From assembly GCA_051870755.1 (NCBI GenBank), contig JBJECE010000003.1, forward strand, positions 1-64,000: a stretch of DNA of 64,000 bases, written 5' to 3'. Positions 27,606-35,925 of the stretch are shown here, piece after piece; positions within the stretch are counted from its first letter, which is position 1; each line of letters begins with the position of its first letter. The DNA comes from W0P28-013 sp051870755. GTDB taxonomy: Bacteria > Bacteroidota > Bacteroidia > Bacteroidales > Paludibacteraceae. A program made the position numbers and the translations under genes. A model generated the notes under the pieces. The model saw only the letters and a list, made by a program, of their open reading frames with translations. It was not told the DNA's origin and searched no databases.

Positions 27606-27613
27606 CAAAGTTA
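27606..27613 (-). promoter_or_regulatory. -7 box for typA
   Basis: Minus-strand TAACTTTG. No TTTG at the -33 position. Confidence 0.6.
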
Positions 27614-27696
27614 CAAAAAAAATGAATAACAGCGGTTATGTTTGTCAAAATCTTGGTTGCGCGTGTCGGTTATGGTTGATTTTTATGCCGAGATTG

Positions 27697-27727
27697 TTGG
27701 TTGTTTGAAATAATATGCCTATTTTTG
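27697..27727 (+). promoter_or_regulatory. promoter of the structured leader/small RNA
   Basis: TTGG (27697-27700), 19 bases, TATTTTTG (27720-27727). It lies 300 bases before the lipoprotein gene and has no ORF directly behind it. Confidence 0.65.
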
Positions 27728-27731
27728 CACT

Positions 27732-28024
27732 ATCAAAACCGTAGATGGCAGTAGCGACCGCCTCTGTTTTGATTGATACATATTCTGTAAGCGTTTAGTT
27801 TTACTTTGACCGAAAATCGCCAAATTTTCAAAGCTCAACAGTAACAATCGGACGACTACGTTCTGGCATTTCTTGTTTTTTGCGAGAAGGTCGGGCGTGG
27901 TGTGTTGTTTATATGTTGAGTGGGCGTTTGGCGATGCCTCGGTTAAGATAAACTGACATCTCCACGCTTTTTTTATTTTATAAACCGCCGAACTCGGAGA
28001 TGGCGAGGCAAGAAAAAAGTTTTT
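27732..28024 (+). ncRNA. structured leader or small RNA upstream of a lipoprotein gene
   Basis: No coding sequence. The transcript would begin with ATCAAAAC (27732-27739) pairing perfectly with GTTTTGAT (27766-27773). Farther on, GCGTGG (27895-27900) pairs with CCACGC (27962-27967) around an inner GTTTAT/ATAAAC helix, and seven T follow: an intrinsic-terminator layout. The alternative pairs GCCTCG (27936-27941) with CGAGGC (28004-28009) and CATCTCC (27957-27963) with GGAGATG (27996-28002), which disrupt that terminator. So it may be a stand-alone RNA of about 240 bases or an attenuating leader. It matches no RNA family I know. Confidence 0.45.
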
Positions 28025-28027
28025 TAT

Positions 28028-28855
28028 ATGAGAAAATTTAGTTTTCTATTGTTGCCTTTCGTGGCCATTTTGATGACAGGATGTTGGGGATATAACGGTG
28101 CCGTGTATCCTAATTATGCACAGGAGCAGACTCGCGTGCATATCGATTTGAATTCCAATAATTTTAGAGTAGTCGGTATTGCTACCGGTGAATCCGAAAT
28201 CAAAAGCGTGTTTGGTATTACCCGAAAATCGCGTTTGGAAAGTTGGTGCAAAAGCAGTGCCTTGTCGAAAATGTACGAGAATGCACAACTGAAAGGGAGT
28301 CAAAAAATCATTGATGTGAATTGTTTTGCATCTGTTCGGCACACACCTTTCGTGTGGATAACATACGCCAAAGCCACCGGTGTCATCATCGAATTTCTTG
28401 AACCGGGCAGCGTGGCGGCACCTGCTGTTGCACAACCGGTAGTAACAAGTGCACCGCAACCTGTTGCCGAAAACACACCTAAATCAACCGAACCTCAAGT
28501 TTCTACTTCTAAACAACAGACCGGAGTTGTAAATTTTGCAGATAATATGTTTAAGAAGATTGCTTTGGCTATGTATGATAAAAATAAAGATCAATTATTG
28601 AAAAGGCCGGAGGCTGAAGAGGTGAAAGCAATGGCTTGTAATAATTGTGGTATTAGTGATTTTACCGGAATTGAGTATTTTGTGAATTTGGAAACGCTTT
28701 CAATTGCCGGTAACAAATGTGCCGTGATAGATTTGACCAACAACAAACAACTGAAATCGATCAAAGTGGCATCGCCTGCGTTGAAAAAGGTGATTGTCGA
28801 TAAAAATTGTACAGCGACTATTGATGTCGATGAAAGTTTTGTTGAGCGTCGATAA
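28028..28855 (+). CDS. lipoprotein with C-terminal leucine-rich-like segment
   Basis: 275 residues. The signal peptide ends in the lipobox LMTGC (Cys19). The N-terminal domain (about 25-135) has a VGIATGESE turn and a SWCKSSALSKMYENA helix, resembling small lipoprotein domains of Bacteroidota that I cannot name with certainty. A Pro/Ala/Thr/Ser linker (about 140-178) follows. The C-terminal part reads like one or two degenerate leucine-rich repeats (FVNLETLSIAGNKC, LTNNKQLKSIKV). Function is unknown; it is likely exposed in the periplasm or on the surface. A bidirectional terminator follows, and a long structured leader precedes it. Confidence 0.75.
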   Translation: MRKFSFLLLPFVAILMTGCWGYNGAVYPNYAQEQTRVHIDLNSNNFRVVGIATGESEIKSVFGITRKSRLESWCKSSALSKMYENAQLKGSQKIIDVNCFASVRHTPFVWITYAKATGVIIEFLEPGSVAAPAVAQPVVTSAPQPVAENTPKSTEPQVSTSKQQTGVVNFADNMFKKIALAMYDKNKDQLLKRPEAEEVKAMACNNCGISDFTGIEYFVNLETLSIAGNKCAVIDLTNNKQLKSIKVASPALKKVIVDKNCTATIDVDESFVERR

Positions 28856-28893
28856 TTCAGCCTTGCCGTCGTCCCGGCCGGTGCATAACATGC

Positions 28894-28927
28894 AAGCCCT
28901 GCACAGCAAAGTGCGGGGCTTTTATTA
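28894..28927. terminator. terminator shared by the lipoprotein and aroE
   Basis: An AAGCCCTGCAC/GTGCGGGGCTT stem (28894-28904 with 28911-28921) with a 6-base loop, then TTTATTATAT on plus and a short T-poor tail on minus. Confidence 0.8.
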
Positions 28928-28940
28928 TATATAGGGTGTA

Positions 28941-29675
28941 TCAGCGTGTCCAGATGCGGTAGGCGGCTTCGGCCTGCAAGTGCAACATTTCGAGGCCGCT
29001 TTTGGTGGTGGCACCATAATGTTCGCCGCGCGCCATAAAGGCGGTTTGTGGCGGATTGTACACGAGGTCGAATAGCAAATGCTTATCTGTCAGCGCTTTG
29101 TATGGAATGTCGGGATAACTCTCCGTGTCGGGAAACATGCCGAGCGGCGTGGTGTTGATAATCAATGTGTGCGAGGCGATGGTTTCGCTGTCGGTTTCGG
29201 CGTAGTCGAGGCGGCGCGGTCCGGCTTCGCGCGACACATAAATCCACGCGATGCCCAATTTGTCGAGCACGAACGTAACGGCTTTCGACGCACCGCCGGT
29301 GCCAAGCACAAGTGCGCGTTGGTGGTGGGGGCGCAGCAGCGGTCGCAGCGATTGCTCGAACCCGATGGCGTCGGTGTTGTAGCCTACAAGGCGTCGCGTG
29401 CCGTTGTCAGTAATGAATTTGATGGTGTTCACGGCGCCAATGGCGGCAGCCGTGTCGTCCAATTGGTCTAAATAGGGTATGATGGCCGTTTTGTACGGAA
29501 TGGTAACATTCACACCGCTCCAATCGCCGGCCAACAGTGTGCCCAACTCGTCGGGCGTGGCAACTTCGCACAGGGCGTAGTCGGCGGCTATGTGTTGCTC
29601 GGCAAATTTTTGGGAGAAATATTTTTGCGAAAACGAATGTCCGAGTTTTCGACCGATCAGTCCGTAGTGTTTCAT
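28941..29675 (-). CDS. aroE: shikimate dehydrogenase
   Basis: 244 residues, compact as is usual in Bacteroidota. Reduces 3-dehydroshikimate with NADPH in aromatic amino acid synthesis. Substrate-binding GRKLGHSFSQKYF near the start, the catalytic Lys in NVTIPYKTAI, the nucleotide-binding VLGTGGASKAV, and NTTPLGM are all present. Its ATG overlaps the dedA stop (ATGA at 29675-29672), so translation is probably coupled. Last gene of the lrp-TPR-dedA-aroE run. Confidence 0.95.
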   Translation of the reverse strand: MKHYGLIGRKLGHSFSQKYFSQKFAEQHIAADYALCEVATPDELGTLLAGDWSGVNVTIPYKTAIIPYLDQLDDTAAAIGAVNTIKFITDNGTRRLVGYNTDAIGFEQSLRPLLRPHHQRALVLGTGGASKAVTFVLDKLGIAWIYVSREAGPRRLDYAETDSETIASHTLIINTTPLGMFPDTESYPDIPYKALTDKHLLFDLVYNPPQTAFMARGEHYGATTKSGLEMLHLQAEAAYRIWTR

Positions 29676-30400
29676 GGCTCGGTTTGTTGTTTGGCTTTGC
29701 GCCGGCGGACAACCACTTGTTTTACCACCACGCCGACAATGGCTATTGCCACAATGACGACGACCGCTACCGATAATTCACGATTGTATTTGTCGATAAG
29801 GTCGGCTTGGCCATGCGCCACATACCCCAGCAGTGCCAGCACGATGTTCCAAATGCCGGCGCCGAGGGTGGTGTAGAGCAAAAAACTGCCGATGTTCATG
29901 CGCGCAAGGCCGGCCGGAATGGAAATGAGTTGTCGGATGCCGGGTACGAGCCGACCGATGAAGGTGGATATTTTGCCGTGGCGGTTGAAATAGTCTTCGG
30001 CTTTGCGCACTTTGTCGCTGCTGAGCAGGCACAAACGCCCGACTTTACTATCGGCGAATTTGTAGATAATCGGTCGTCCCAACCACAGCGATAGCAGATA
30101 GTTGATGAGCGCGCCGATGAGTGCACCAAGCGTGCCAAATACAACTACCAATGCCACGTTCATCGGGTTTTCGGGGTTGCTGGCAACGTAGGCTGCCGGC
30201 GGTATCACCACTTCCGACGGGAACGGGATGAACGAACTCTCGAGGGTCATCAAGGCGGTGATGCTGCCGTAGTTCATGTTGTCGTCGTACCAGCCGATGA
30301 TGCTGCTGACGAGTGATTTGGCGGTGTCCGGCTGTTGTGCGGTTTGCGCCGCCAACGTGCCTGCGGTCAACAACAGTAATGCAATGAAGGTTTTTCTCAT
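29672..30400 (-). CDS. DedA family membrane protein
   Basis: 242 residues from ATG 30400 (MRKTFIALLLLTAG). DedA/SNARE-associated proteins are inner-membrane transporters; several recycle undecaprenyl phosphate or phospholipids. It starts with a signal-like hydrophobic segment, then the family motifs ESSFIPFPSEVVIPPAAY and FIGRLVPGIRQLISIPAGLARM, and several membrane helices; the tail is basic (VVRRRKAKQQ). The start lies 4 bases after the TPR gene stop, and the stop overlaps aroE. Confidence 0.9.
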   Translation of the reverse strand: MRKTFIALLLLTAGTLAAQTAQQPDTAKSLVSSIIGWYDDNMNYGSITALMTLESSFIPFPSEVVIPPAAYVASNPENPMNVALVVVFGTLGALIGALINYLLSLWLGRPIIYKFADSKVGRLCLLSSDKVRKAEDYFNRHGKISTFIGRLVPGIRQLISIPAGLARMNIGSFLLYTTLGAGIWNIVLALLGYVAHGQADLIDKYNRELSVAVVVIVAIAIVGVVVKQVVVRRRKAKQQTEP

Positions 30401-30404
30401 AATT

Positions 30405-31694
30405 TTATAACGTGATTTTTGTGGCGGCCTCCGGAAAAATTTGCAAGAAGACCACTGCGGCTTGTTTGTCGCTGTGTTTGGCTTTGTTGTAGTATTTTTG
30501 TGCTTGCTCAAAATCGCCCAATCCGTAGAAAGCCAACGCGTAACACAAGCATATTTTTTCCAGATGGGCGTCTAACCGATAGGCACGTCCGTAGGCAGTT
30601 GCCGCTGCTGAAAAGTCGGCTTGCGTGAAATACATATTGCCGAGTTTTTGCAACGTCAGTGCGTTATCGGGATTGAGGCGCACGGCTTGCCGCAGTTCAT
30701 CGATGGCGGCGGCGTATTTGCCTTGTTGGTCGAGTATTTCGCCGATGGCTATATGCCCTTCGGGCGCATCGGGATTCAAAGCGACAGCCTTGCGGAACAC
30801 TTTCAAGGCGCGGTCGGTGTCGCCCAAGTTGTTGTAACACTCGCCAAGAAGCATCAGCAGGACGTCGTCGTCGGGATAAATCTGCAAATACTGCCGACAA
30901 TACTCGGCGGCCTTGGCGTACTCGTTTTGGTAGAACAGACAATAGGCTTTTTGCGACAGCGCAATCGCGTTGTTCGGCGCGATGGCCAAAACGTAGTCAA
31001 AGGCTTTGAGGGCTTCGGCGTAATTGTCGTTGTCCAAATAGAGCGCGCCCAAATAGTGCCACGTCGAAATGCGATACGGGTCGAGGTCAAGCACCCTATT
31101 ATATAAGTCGATGGCTTGCCGATGGTTGTCCATGCATTCGAACGTGAGCCCTTTGATTTCCAAAAAATCGAGGTCGTTCGGATTGATGGCTAACCCCTTG
31201 TCTATGAAGTACAAACTATGCGTGTAGTCCTGATAATTATTGAGCAGCGTGATGATGTCGCCACACAACCCTTTGAGTTCGACCTCGTCGTTGTCGTCGA
31301 CGTCAACCATGCGTCGAAATTCGTCAAGCGCCTCGCGCGTGCGTCCTATTTTGTATAGAATTTCGGCGCGATTGTAGGTGTGTACCGGGTCGTTCACGTC
31401 GCGATAGCGCTCGATGAGCGCCAAGGCTTCGTCCAACTTGCCGATGTTTTGCAAAATGGCGGCCTTCTGACAATACAGATTGCTGTCGTTCGGGTGCAGC
31501 CTGAAACCGTATTTCAACGCTTGTTGCGCTTTGTCGATGTCGCCGGCGTACAGATAATGCTCGATGATGATTTCCATCTCGTCCACGTCGAAATAGTCGA
31601 GCCGCTTGCGTGCGACCGCCGCTTCGTATTGGTGCACCAACTCGTTTTCCTCTTCTTCGGGCAGTTCGTAGTAGTCGTTGTCGTCGTTGTTCAC
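30405..31694 (-). CDS. tetratricopeptide-repeat protein
   Basis: 429 residues from GTG 31694 (VNNDDNDYYELPEEEE). This start is supported by an AAAGGAG five bases upstream, unusual in this phylum. The N-terminus is strongly acidic, followed by about ten TPR repeats over residues 35-420, with typical helices such as AQQALKYGFRLHPNDSNLY and YNRVLDLDPYRISTWHYLGA. TPRs mediate protein binding. There is no signal peptide, so it is probably cytoplasmic. Function is unknown. The gene starts 17 bases after the lrp-like stop. Confidence 0.85.
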   Translation of the reverse strand: MNNDDNDYYELPEEEENELVHQYEAAVARKRLDYFDVDEMEIIIEHYLYAGDIDKAQQALKYGFRLHPNDSNLYCQKAAILQNIGKLDEALALIERYRDVNDPVHTYNRAEILYKIGRTREALDEFRRMVDVDDNDEVELKGLCGDIITLLNNYQDYTHSLYFIDKGLAINPNDLDFLEIKGLTFECMDNHRQAIDLYNRVLDLDPYRISTWHYLGALYLDNDNYAEALKAFDYVLAIAPNNAIALSQKAYCLFYQNEYAKAAEYCRQYLQIYPDDDVLLMLLGECYNNLGDTDRALKVFRKAVALNPDAPEGHIAIGEILDQQGKYAAAIDELRQAVRLNPDNALTLQKLGNMYFTQADFSAAATAYGRAYRLDAHLEKICLCYALAFYGLGDFEQAQKYYNKAKHSDKQAAVVFLQIFPEAATKITL

Positions 31695-31699
31695 GATTG

Positions 31700-31706
31700 C
31701 TCCTTT
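31700..31706 (-). promoter_or_regulatory. Shine-Dalgarno-like site for the TPR gene
   Basis: Minus-strand AAAGGAG, five bases before GTG 31694. Most genes here lack such a site; it helps choose the GTG start. Confidence 0.6.
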
Positions 31707-31710
31707 GTTT

Positions 31711-32178
31711 TTAGATGTCGAATGTCGATACCTGACGCACAAATAGTTCGTCGAGCGACATGAAACAGGTTTCGGTGTTGGACACGCCGTCGATGGCGGC
31801 GATGCGCTCCAAAATGATTTTCATCAGACTGTGGTTGTCGCGTGCATAGATTTTGACTAATAGTGTGAAATGACCGGTCGTGGCGTGGCATTCTACAATT
31901 TCCGGAATGTCGTGCAGCAAGGCAATCACATGGTGGTAGTTGGCCATGTTGGCGATGGTGATGCCCACAAATGCACAAGTTTGGTAGCCTATTTTGCTGA
32001 CATCGACCGTAAATTCCGAACCTTTGATGACTCCGTTTTCAATCATTTTCTGGACTCGCTGATGAATGGCTGCGCCTGATACGCCGCACTCGCGTGCCAC
32101 TTCCAAAAACGGAACGCGTGCATTGCGTGAAATCATTTGCAAAATTTTCATGTCCAATTTGTCGATAGGGTGCGCCAT
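31711..32178 (-). CDS. Lrp/AsnC family regulator
   Basis: 155 residues. The N-terminal helix-turn-helix (LDMKILQMISRNARVPF, then VSGAAIHQRVQKMIENGVIKG) is followed by an AsnC ligand-binding ferredoxin-like domain (GITIANMANYHHVIALL, ETCFMSLDE). The family senses amino acids and often controls their metabolism. It heads the run to the TPR protein, dedA and aroE and has a good promoter. Which amino acid it senses cannot be read. Confidence 0.92.
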   Translation of the reverse strand: MAHPIDKLDMKILQMISRNARVPFLEVARECGVSGAAIHQRVQKMIENGVIKGSEFTVDVSKIGYQTCAFVGITIANMANYHHVIALLHDIPEIVECHATTGHFTLLVKIYARDNHSLMKIILERIAAIDGVSNTETCFMSLDELFVRQVSTFDI

Positions 32179-32232
32179 AGTGTTTTCAAGGTTTATTTTG
32201 GTGTAACTTTTTTGTTATCTGGATATAAATTG

Positions 32233-32263
32233 CAAAATTACCAATAAAAACGAAAATATGCAA
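32233..32263 (-). promoter_or_regulatory. promoter for the lrp-like run
   Basis: Minus-strand TTG (32263-32261), 20 bases, TAATTTTG (32240-32233). Confidence 0.65.
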
Positions 32264-32421
32264 CAAAAAACAAGAAAAAGTGCCGATTTTTTTACAAATG
32301 GTAGCGTTTGCCCTATCGATATGCCCGTTGTTGATAACTTTTTGCTTTTGTAGATTAGCAGGTTGAGTGCTTTTTTGTGTAGTTTTTCGCCCAATGATTT
32401 CGCCGATAGAGAAAAAAAATG

Positions 32422-32429
32422 TAATTTTG
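32422..32429 (+). promoter_or_regulatory. -7 box for the nucleotidyltransferase-galE pair
   Basis: TAATTTTG, 22 bases before the ATG; only a weak TTTC is seen at -33. Confidence 0.55.
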
Positions 32430-32451
32430 CACCGAATTTTGGGTAAAAGGT

Positions 32452-33357
32452 ATGAAACCGACATTATTAGTGTTAGCCGCAGGCATGGGCAGCCGCTATG
32501 GCAGCCTGAAACAGTTGGACGGCATTGGCCCCAACGGCGAAACCATTATGGATTATTCCGTGTACGATGCTTTGCGCGCCGGATTTGGCAAAGTCGTTTT
32601 TGTCATCCGACACAGTTTCGAAGAGGAATTCCGCCGCCAAATAGTGAGTAAATACGAAAATCATATTCCGGTCGAAGTGGTTTTTCAGGAGATTGATAAA
32701 GTGCCGGCCGGCATTCCGTACAACACCGAACGCACTAAACCGTGGGGAACAAACCACGCCATACAGATGGCTGCCGACGTGATTCACGAACCGTTCGCCG
32801 TCATCAATTCCGACGATTTCTACGGCTGCGAATCGTATGTCCTGTTGGCCGATTTCTTGAAAAAAGCCGCCCGGAGCAGCGGTCGTTACTGCATGATTGC
32901 CTATCACGTCGAAAATACCTTGTCGGAAAGCGGCGCGGTCAATCGCGGTGTGTGCAGCGTCGATGCCGACCGCCTGCTGACATCGGTGGTCGAACGCACA
33001 CAAATCGAATGCACCGGCGGCGTTATTCAATATCCGGCAGCCAACGGCTTGTACGAAACGTTGGACAAAAACGCGCTCGTGTCGATGAACATGTGGGGCT
33101 TTACACCTGATTATTTTGACTATTCGCAAGCCAGGTTTGCCGACTTTGTGCGACAACACGGCATGGATCCCAAATCCGAATTTTATATTCCGACCGTGGT
33201 CGATACGCTTATCGAAACGGGAAAAGCCACATGCGAGGTCATCGATACGCCATCCAAATGGTTTGGCGTAACGTATGCCGACGATCGTCCGCAAGTGGTT
33301 CTCAAAATCAATGGTTTAATTCGCGATGGCGTTTATCCACAACAACTATGGAAGTAA
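32452..33357 (+). CDS. sugar-phosphate nucleotidyltransferase family protein
   Basis: 301 residues. The N-terminal nucleotide-binding LVLAAGMGSRYGSLKQ and the later metal-binding VINSDDFYG are diagnostic of the NTP_transferase fold, which joins a sugar phosphate to a nucleoside. A GTNHAIQMAADV segment resembles the UTP/dTTP glucose-1-phosphate group. The C-terminal half lacks a beta-helix acyltransferase domain. galE follows immediately, so a role in UDP-sugar supply is likely. The exact substrate is uncertain. Confidence 0.8.
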   Translation: MKPTLLVLAAGMGSRYGSLKQLDGIGPNGETIMDYSVYDALRAGFGKVVFVIRHSFEEEFRRQIVSKYENHIPVEVVFQEIDKVPAGIPYNTERTKPWGTNHAIQMAADVIHEPFAVINSDDFYGCESYVLLADFLKKAARSSGRYCMIAYHVENTLSESGAVNRGVCSVDADRLLTSVVERTQIECTGGVIQYPAANGLYETLDKNALVSMNMWGFTPDYFDYSQARFADFVRQHGMDPKSEFYIPTVVDTLIETGKATCEVIDTPSKWFGVTYADDRPQVVLKINGLIRDGVYPQQLWK

Positions 33358-33362
33358 AAAAA

Positions 33363-34421
33363 ATGATTAAGAAAATGCTTGACTTCTCGCACGATAAAAT
33401 ATTGGTGACGGGTGGTGCCGGCTATATCGGCTCGCATACGGTGGTTGCACTCATGGAGGCCGGTTTCGACGTCTATGTTGTGGACAATTTGTCCAATTCC
33501 AATATCGAAGTACTCAACGGCATAGAGCAGATAACGGGCAAACGTCCTTTGTTCGAAAATATCGATTGCACCGATTATGTCGCCATGGATAAATTTTTCA
33601 CCAAACACGAGGGCATCAAGGCTGTGATTCACTTTGCAGCCAGCAAGGCCGTCGGCGAATCGGTGTCGGTGCCGCTCAAATACTATCGGAATAATGTGGT
33701 CGGGTTGGTCAATCTGCTGGAACTGATGCCGGTGCACAAGGTGCAAGGCATTGTATTCTCGTCGTCGTGCACGGTGTACGGACAACCCGACATGCTGCCT
33801 GTGGACGAAACGGCACCCATCAAAAAAGCATTGTCGCCTTACGGCAACACCAAACAAATATGCGAAGATATTATTTTTGATACGGTGCACGCCAACAATG
33901 CGCTGAAAAGCATCATCTTGCGCTATTTCAACCCGATAGGGGCGCACCCGTCGGCACTGATCGGCGAACTGCCAAACGGCGTGCCGAATAATTTGGTGCC
34001 GTTTGTGGTGCAGACTGCCGCCGGCATGTACAAAAAAATCCGCATTTTCGGCGACGATTACAACACGCCCGATGGCACTTGCATTCGCGACTATATCAAT
34101 GTGATGGATTTGGCCGAAGCACATGTGTCGGCCGTCAAACGCCTGCTCGACAAGGACTTGACAACGCCCGAAGTGTTCAATCTCGGAACGGGAAAAGGCT
34201 TGTCGGTGATGGAGTTGATAAAGACATTCGAGGCGGTTACGGGCATGCGGGTGCCGTACGAGATTGTCGGCCGCCGCGAAGGCGACATCGAACAGGTGTG
34301 GGCTAATCCGACATTGGCGCAAAAAGTGCTGAAGTGGAAAGCTAAAACGTCGGTCGAGGATACGTTGGCTTCGGCGTGGCGCTGGCAACAACACTGCATG
34401 GAGGCCAAAAACGACAAGTAA
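33363..34421 (+). CDS. galE: UDP-glucose 4-epimerase
   Basis: 352 residues from ATG 33363 (MIKKMLDFSH); ATG 33348 overlaps the upstream gene. Interconverts UDP-glucose and UDP-galactose with bound NAD. Rossmann motif TGGAGYIGSH (16-25), catalytic YxxxK in SPYGNTKQ, and a conserved RYFNPIGAH and NLGTGKGLSVMEL. It starts 6 bases after the nucleotidyltransferase stop, so the two form an operon. A strong terminator follows. Confidence 0.94.
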   Translation: MIKKMLDFSHDKILVTGGAGYIGSHTVVALMEAGFDVYVVDNLSNSNIEVLNGIEQITGKRPLFENIDCTDYVAMDKFFTKHEGIKAVIHFAASKAVGESVSVPLKYYRNNVVGLVNLLELMPVHKVQGIVFSSSCTVYGQPDMLPVDETAPIKKALSPYGNTKQICEDIIFDTVHANNALKSIILRYFNPIGAHPSALIGELPNGVPNNLVPFVVQTAAGMYKKIRIFGDDYNTPDGTCIRDYINVMDLAEAHVSAVKRLLDKDLTTPEVFNLGTGKGLSVMELIKTFEAVTGMRVPYEIVGRREGDIEQVWANPTLAQKVLKWKAKTSVEDTLASAWRWQQHCMEAKNDK

Positions 34422-34457
34422 GTTCGTTGGGGCGTTGCTGCCAATATGTAAACTAAA

Positions 34458-34490
34458 AAAAGAGTCGATTTCTTTGAAATCGGCTCTTTT
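34458..34490. terminator. bidirectional terminator between galE and panD
   Basis: A 15-bp stem with a 3-base loop (AAAAGAG and CGATTTC arms with complements, one G-T), with A and T runs at the two ends. Confidence 0.88.
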
Positions 34491-34509
34491 GTAATTATAA
34501 GCAGTTGAT

Positions 34510-34860
34510 TTATAGCAGTTTGTTTGTCTGTGTGTCGGGGAAAATGACCTTTGGACGAAACTGCAATGCTTCGGTTTGCTCCATCCAAGTGTAGGCCATG
34601 ATGATGACCACATCGCCCACCGATACCAAATGGGCGGCCGCGCCATTCAGGCAGATGACGCCCGAGCCGCGTTCGCCTTTGATGACGTACGTTTCCAACC
34701 GATGACCATTGTTGTTGTCCACTATTTGTACGCGTTCGTTGGCTATAATTCCGGCAGCGTCCATCAGGTCTTCGTCGATAGTGATGCTGCCGATGTAGTC
34801 GAGGCAGGCTTCGGTAACGGTTACGCGGTGGATTTTGGATTTCAAAATATTGACTAACAT
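34510..34860 (-). CDS. panD: aspartate 1-decarboxylase
   Basis: 116 residues, full length. Makes beta-alanine for pantothenate and coenzyme A. The proenzyme cleaves itself at Gly-Ser in YIGSITID (Gly24-Ser25), turning Ser25 into the pyruvoyl group. Also typical: a C-terminal VSVGDVVIIMAYTWM. It lies 29 bases downstream of pheS, so it may share its transcript; panB and panC are not in the window. Confidence 0.95.
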   Translation of the reverse strand: MLVNILKSKIHRVTVTEACLDYIGSITIDEDLMDAAGIIANERVQIVDNNNGHRLETYVIKGERGSGVICLNGAAAHLVSVGDVVIIMAYTWMEQTEALQFRPKVIFPDTQTNKLL

Positions 34861-34889
34861 GGTGCTGCGTGTTTTTATCCTCGATTTTT

Positions 34890-35903
34890 TTATTGGAATT
34901 GTTGCAGGAAACGCACGTCGTTTTCGGAGAACATGCGCAGGTCTTTTACACGATATTTTAGGTTGGCGATGCGCTCAACGCCCATGCCGAACGCATATCC
35001 GGTGTAAACATTCGGGTCGATGCCGCAGGCTTTCAGCACGTTGGGATCGACCATGCCGCAGCCGAGAATTTCGACCCAGCCGGTATGTTTGCAGAAATTA
35101 CACCCTTTGCCGCCGCACAAGTCGCACGAAATGTCCATCTCGGCACTTGGCTCGGTGAACGGGAAATACGACGGCCGCAGGCGAATCTCGGTCTCTTCGC
35201 CAAACATCTCTTTGGCAAAGTAGAGCAGCGCCTGTTTCAGGTCGGCAAACGACACGTTCTTGTCGATGTAGAGGCCTTCGATTTGGTGGAAGAAACAGTG
35301 TGCGCGATACGAGATGGCTTCGTTGCGGTACACGCGTCCGGGGCATAACACGCGTATGGGCGGTTGTTGCGAGGTCATGATGCGGGTTTGTACGCTCGAT
35401 GTGTGCGTGCGCAACACCACGTCGGGATTTTGTTCGATAAAAAACGTATCCTGCATGTCGCGTGCGGGGTGCTCCGGCGGAAAATTCAGCGCGCCGAACA
35501 CATGCCAATCGTCCTCGATTTCGGGTCCTTCGGCCACCGAGAACCCGATGCGCGAAAAGATGTCGATAATCTCCTCTTTGACCAACGACAGCGGGTGGCG
35601 TGTGCCAAGGGCGATGGTGTCGGCCGAACGGGTCAGGTCGTGTTTGTCGGCCGTGCTTTGTGTGGTGTCGATCACGGCTTTCAACTCGGCGAGTTTATTT
35701 TGCGCGGCATCGCGCAGTTGGTTGAGCAGTTGCCCGATTTCGCGTTTTTCCTCTTTCGGCACATTGCGAAATTCGTCGAACAATTCCGAAATCCGTCCTT
35801 TTTTGCTGAGGTATTGTATGCGCAAGGCCTCTACGTCTTCTTGCGATTTAGCCGTCAGGTTGTTCACTGCGTCGGCAATTTGTGCGATTCTTTCTTTTAA
35901 CAT
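34890..35903 (-). CDS. pheS: phenylalanyl-tRNA synthetase alpha subunit
   Basis: 337 residues. The catalytic subunit of the heterotetramer that charges tRNA-Phe. An N-terminal coiled coil (residues 1-90) is followed by a class II core: GTRHPLSLV, the motif 2 area EGPEIEDDWHVFGALN and RPSYFPFTEPSAEMD, and motif 3 GFAFGMGVERIA-like GYAFGMGVERIANLKY. pheT is not adjacent, as in several Bacteroidota. It lies 22 bases from the end of the Crp/Fnr gene. Confidence 0.96.
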   Translation of the reverse strand: MLKERIAQIADAVNNLTAKSQEDVEALRIQYLSKKGRISELFDEFRNVPKEEKREIGQLLNQLRDAAQNKLAELKAVIDTTQSTADKHDLTRSADTIALGTRHPLSLVKEEIIDIFSRIGFSVAEGPEIEDDWHVFGALNFPPEHPARDMQDTFFIEQNPDVVLRTHTSSVQTRIMTSQQPPIRVLCPGRVYRNEAISYRAHCFFHQIEGLYIDKNVSFADLKQALLYFAKEMFGEETEIRLRPSYFPFTEPSAEMDISCDLCGGKGCNFCKHTGWVEILGCGMVDPNVLKACGIDPNVYTGYAFGMGVERIANLKYRVKDLRMFSENDVRFLQQFQ

Positions 35904-35925
35904 TTTTGCTGTTTGTTATGTTGTT

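Noticed and set aside
27732..28024. RNase P RNA or tmRNA
   Set aside because: The conserved RNase P core (GAGGAAAGTCC) and the tmRNA tag and acceptor ends are absent.
33333..34646. 437-codon minus-strand open frame
   Set aside because: Antisense to galE, which has all catalytic motifs.
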